From CAIYTF01 sp963664845 (GTDB taxonomy: Bacteria > Bacteroidota > Ignavibacteria > Ignavibacteriales > Ignavibacteriaceae): a DNA stretch of 64,000 bases. The translations under genes were made by a program, and so were the position numbers. Below are positions 62,758-64,000 of the stretch, piece by piece (positions within the stretch are counted from its first letter, which is position 1; each line of letters begins with the position of its first letter). The stretch covers positions 930,001-994,000 of the forward strand of contig OY761615.1 in assembly GCA_963664845.1 (NCBI GenBank), given 5' to 3'. The notes beneath the pieces were generated by a model. It was not told the origin of the DNA. It saw only the letters and a list, made by a program, of their open reading frames with translations, and searched no databases.

Positions 62758-62937
62758 CTAGTTATTGAGGGCAGCCAGACCCGCCAGAATTACTTCCTTG
62801 TTCACTGTATCGAGCAGTTTGCCGGATTTTTTACTTCTCCTTTTTAGCTCGGTGTGCAGGGCGACTGGCACCCGGATTAAAGATATTTTACGTTTGACTT
62901 GCTTTTTAGGCGAAATTACGCTAAATTCATCTGACAT
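62758..62937 (-). CDS. Ribbon-helix-helix (Arc-type) DNA-binding protein
   Basis: A 59-residue protein read from the ATG at 62937 to a TAG at 62758. The start is MSDEFSVISPKKQVKRK, then a beta strand and helices (ISLIRVPVALHTELKRRSKKSGKLLDTVN). The first strand and 'RVPVALHTELKRRSKKSG' are the usual Arc/CopG opening. It is the first gene of the minus-strand early operon and faces the repressor, so it is probably a Cro-like or early regulator. Confidence 0.75.
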   Translation of the reverse strand: MSDEFSVISPKKQVKRKISLIRVPVALHTELKRRSKKSGKLLDTVNKEVILAGLAALNN

Positions 62938-63044
62938 AATTGTTTATCCCGATTAATTAGTATTAATTAGAACTATTGGTCGTAAAATAAAAACTGAAAG
63001 AGACCACAACAACTATTTTTTATTAAAAAATGAAATTATTTTAA
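62938..63044. promoter_or_regulatory. Divergent lysogeny-control promoter region
   Basis: 107 bp between the ribbon-helix-helix gene (minus) and the S24 repressor (plus). It is AT-rich and contains a repeated TAATTA motif (around 62953-62968) that could be an operator. It must hold both the early and the maintenance promoter. No -10/-35 box is firmly assigned. Confidence 0.5.
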
Positions 63045-63662
63045 ATGTTTGCTGAAAGAGTAAAGGTTCTTCGAAAAAAACTTGGCTTAAATCAGACTGA
63101 ACTTGCAGAACAGCTTGGAATTTCCCAGACAGCCTATTCTAAATATGAAAGAGGATTATCCGAGCCAACATTAGAAACCCTGTTAAAACTGACAGAAATC
63201 GGGCAGGTAACCCTTGACTGGTTTCTCCGTGGAAAAGAAGATTCAATCACTAAAGAGGATTATCCGTCTATGGGTGAATGGTATACTATTGTAGATCATA
63301 TTATGAACATCGATGCAGTAGAGGATGCTATGGCCGCAAAAAGAAAAATTTATATACCCATTAAACAGGAAAATTTAAGTTTCGTCATAATAGTTGATGA
63401 GATTAATATGGAGGGAGGTTCCACGGCAATTCATGTCGGCGACTATATCCTCATTGATACGGTAAAAAAGCCCATGCCTGGAGATCTTGTTGTGCTTTCC
63501 TTTGAGGGAAGGCAAATGATTAAAAAGCTCGGTGTCGTAACTAATAGCGAAGTTGAACTGAAAAACTTCAATCCCGATTACCCGACCATTACGATTAAAA
63601 AGCAGCAAATTGACCGGATGTATCGTGTAATCTATCACCAGCCGATAGGTCGCAAAGTATAG
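63045..63662 (+). CDS. S24-type phage repressor (HTH plus LexA-like domain)
   Basis: A 205-residue protein. An N-terminal HTH_3 domain (ERVKVLRKKLGLNQTELAEQLGISQTAYSKYERG, residues 4-60) is followed by a peptidase S24 domain. Likely nucleophile is S126 in EGGSTAIHVGDYILID, and the general base is K160 or K161 in RQMIKKLG. Such repressors keep the prophage silent and self-cleave on RecA activation. A clear Ala-Gly cleavage site was not spotted. Same strand as the integrase, 69 bp upstream of it. Confidence 0.9.
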   Translation: MFAERVKVLRKKLGLNQTELAEQLGISQTAYSKYERGLSEPTLETLLKLTEIGQVTLDWFLRGKEDSITKEDYPSMGEWYTIVDHIMNIDAVEDAMAAKRKIYIPIKQENLSFVIIVDEINMEGGSTAIHVGDYILIDTVKKPMPGDLVVLSFEGRQMIKKLGVVTNSEVELKNFNPDYPTITIKKQQIDRMYRVIYHQPIGRKV

Positions 63663-63731
63663 ATTTTTATAGAAATCGTTTCGTTTATGTATTGGATTAG
63701 TCTTTATTTCAATTTTATGTAAAGGCACAAT

Positions 63732-64000
63732 ATGAAAGGAATTATTTTAGTTAAAGGCTCTCCGTTTTACTGGTTCCGCTATTATGATAAACTTGAAATT
63801 AATCCCCAAAAGCGGGCCAAAAAACATAATACCAAAATATCTGCTACGGCTCAGGATATTAAACGGTGGCAAAATAAAAAGCCGGGAGAAAAAGTTAAGC
63901 TTGTAGGCACGCCTGAAGTTAGAGAAACGTTGCGAAAATTAAAACAGGCTCTATCCGAAAGGCGTTTTGAGGATGAATCCGGTGGAATAATCAAACATCC
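63732..64000 (+). CDS. Phage integrase, N-terminal part (runs off the window)
   Basis: Only 89 codons are visible. The opening MKGIILVKGSPFYWFRYYDKLE followed by a basic 'KRAKKHNTKISAT' is the beta-strand start of the N-terminal arm-binding domain of tyrosine recombinases ('SPYWWYSFYDP...' pattern). The catalytic domain lies outside the window, so the call depends on this segment and on the neighbouring repressor. It is probably the integrase of the element that begins next to tRNA-Asp. Confidence 0.6.
   Translation, partial: MKGIILVKGSPFYWFRYYDKLEINPQKRAKKHNTKISATAQDIKRWQNKKPGEKVKLVGTPEVRETLRKLKQALSERRFEDESGGIIKH

Larger units (their letters stand above)
29119..64000. mobile_element. Prophage or phage-derived island, right end outside the window
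   Basis: Between tRNA-Asp and the window end lie most marks of a temperate head-and-lysis element. They are an S24 repressor and integrase (63-64 kb), replication and terminase genes (58-62 kb), Mu-type portal, protease/scaffold, decoration, capsid and gp36-like genes, and a lysis set (30.7-33.4 kb). The left boundary is inferred from the tRNA. An attachment repeat could not be confirmed because the right end is not present. About 18 kb of non-phage cargo (38-56 kb) sits inside. Tail tube, sheath, tape-measure and MuF-type genes were not recognised. Confidence 0.75.

Noticed and set aside
1..64000. CRISPR array
   Set aside because: No regularly spaced short direct repeats and no cas gene were seen.

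Overview
The window comes from a Gram-negative bacterium of the FCB (Bacteroidota/Ignavibacteria-like) lineage. Several secreted proteins end in a type IX secretion (T9SS) sorting domain built around N[YF]PNPFNP, with a gliding/gingipain-type C-terminus ending KKMLLLK. A gingipain-type (C25) peptidase, YCF48 propellers and TANFOR/FN3 surface proteins also fit an Ignavibacteria- or Kryptonia-like organism. The assignment is inferred from family content; no taxonomic marker gene was aligned.

Chromosomal part (1 to about 29,120). A tripartite RND efflux operon (end of a TolC-like gene, adaptor, permease) is followed by a minus-strand RRM protein and a five-PAS hybrid histidine kinase. Next come an SppA peptidase fused to a barrel-like N-terminal domain, a GH18 chitinase coupled to an S9 peptidase, and a three-gene envelope operon (barrel, 1928-residue TANFOR-like protein, six-FN3 protein). 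The segment ends with a CxxCH cytochrome-porin fusion, PhoH and tRNA-Asp. A 194-bp MITE-like element lies between the S9 gene and the envelope operon.

Prophage-like part (about 29,120 to beyond 64,000). Left block, minus strand: a lysis set (holin, amidase, apparent one-protein spanin), a lectin-like protein, a gp36-like head protein, capsid, decoration and protease/scaffold. Right block, mostly minus strand: terminase genes, replication-type and small regulatory genes, divergent from an S24 repressor and an integrase that runs off the window. No tail tube, sheath or tape measure is recognised.

Between these blocks (36.6 to 57.7 kb) every gene is on the plus strand. The order is a Mu-type portal gene, two tandem 14-repeat YCF48 T9SS proteins, and a C25 peptidase/beta-helix T9SS protein. 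Then come a type IIG restriction-methylation enzyme, a TPR protein, an unknown membrane-tipped protein and a DnaQ-like protein lacking all its catalytic residues. The stretch ends with a 1.96-kb gene-free, inverted-repeat-rich region and an ArdC-like antirestriction gene.

The best candidates for something undescribed are the RM/TPR/unknown/pseudo-exonuclease island with the nested stem structure at 54,941-55,202 behind it, the poly-T frameshift in the signal peptide of the first YCF48 protein, and the tail-less, cargo-loaded prophage architecture.
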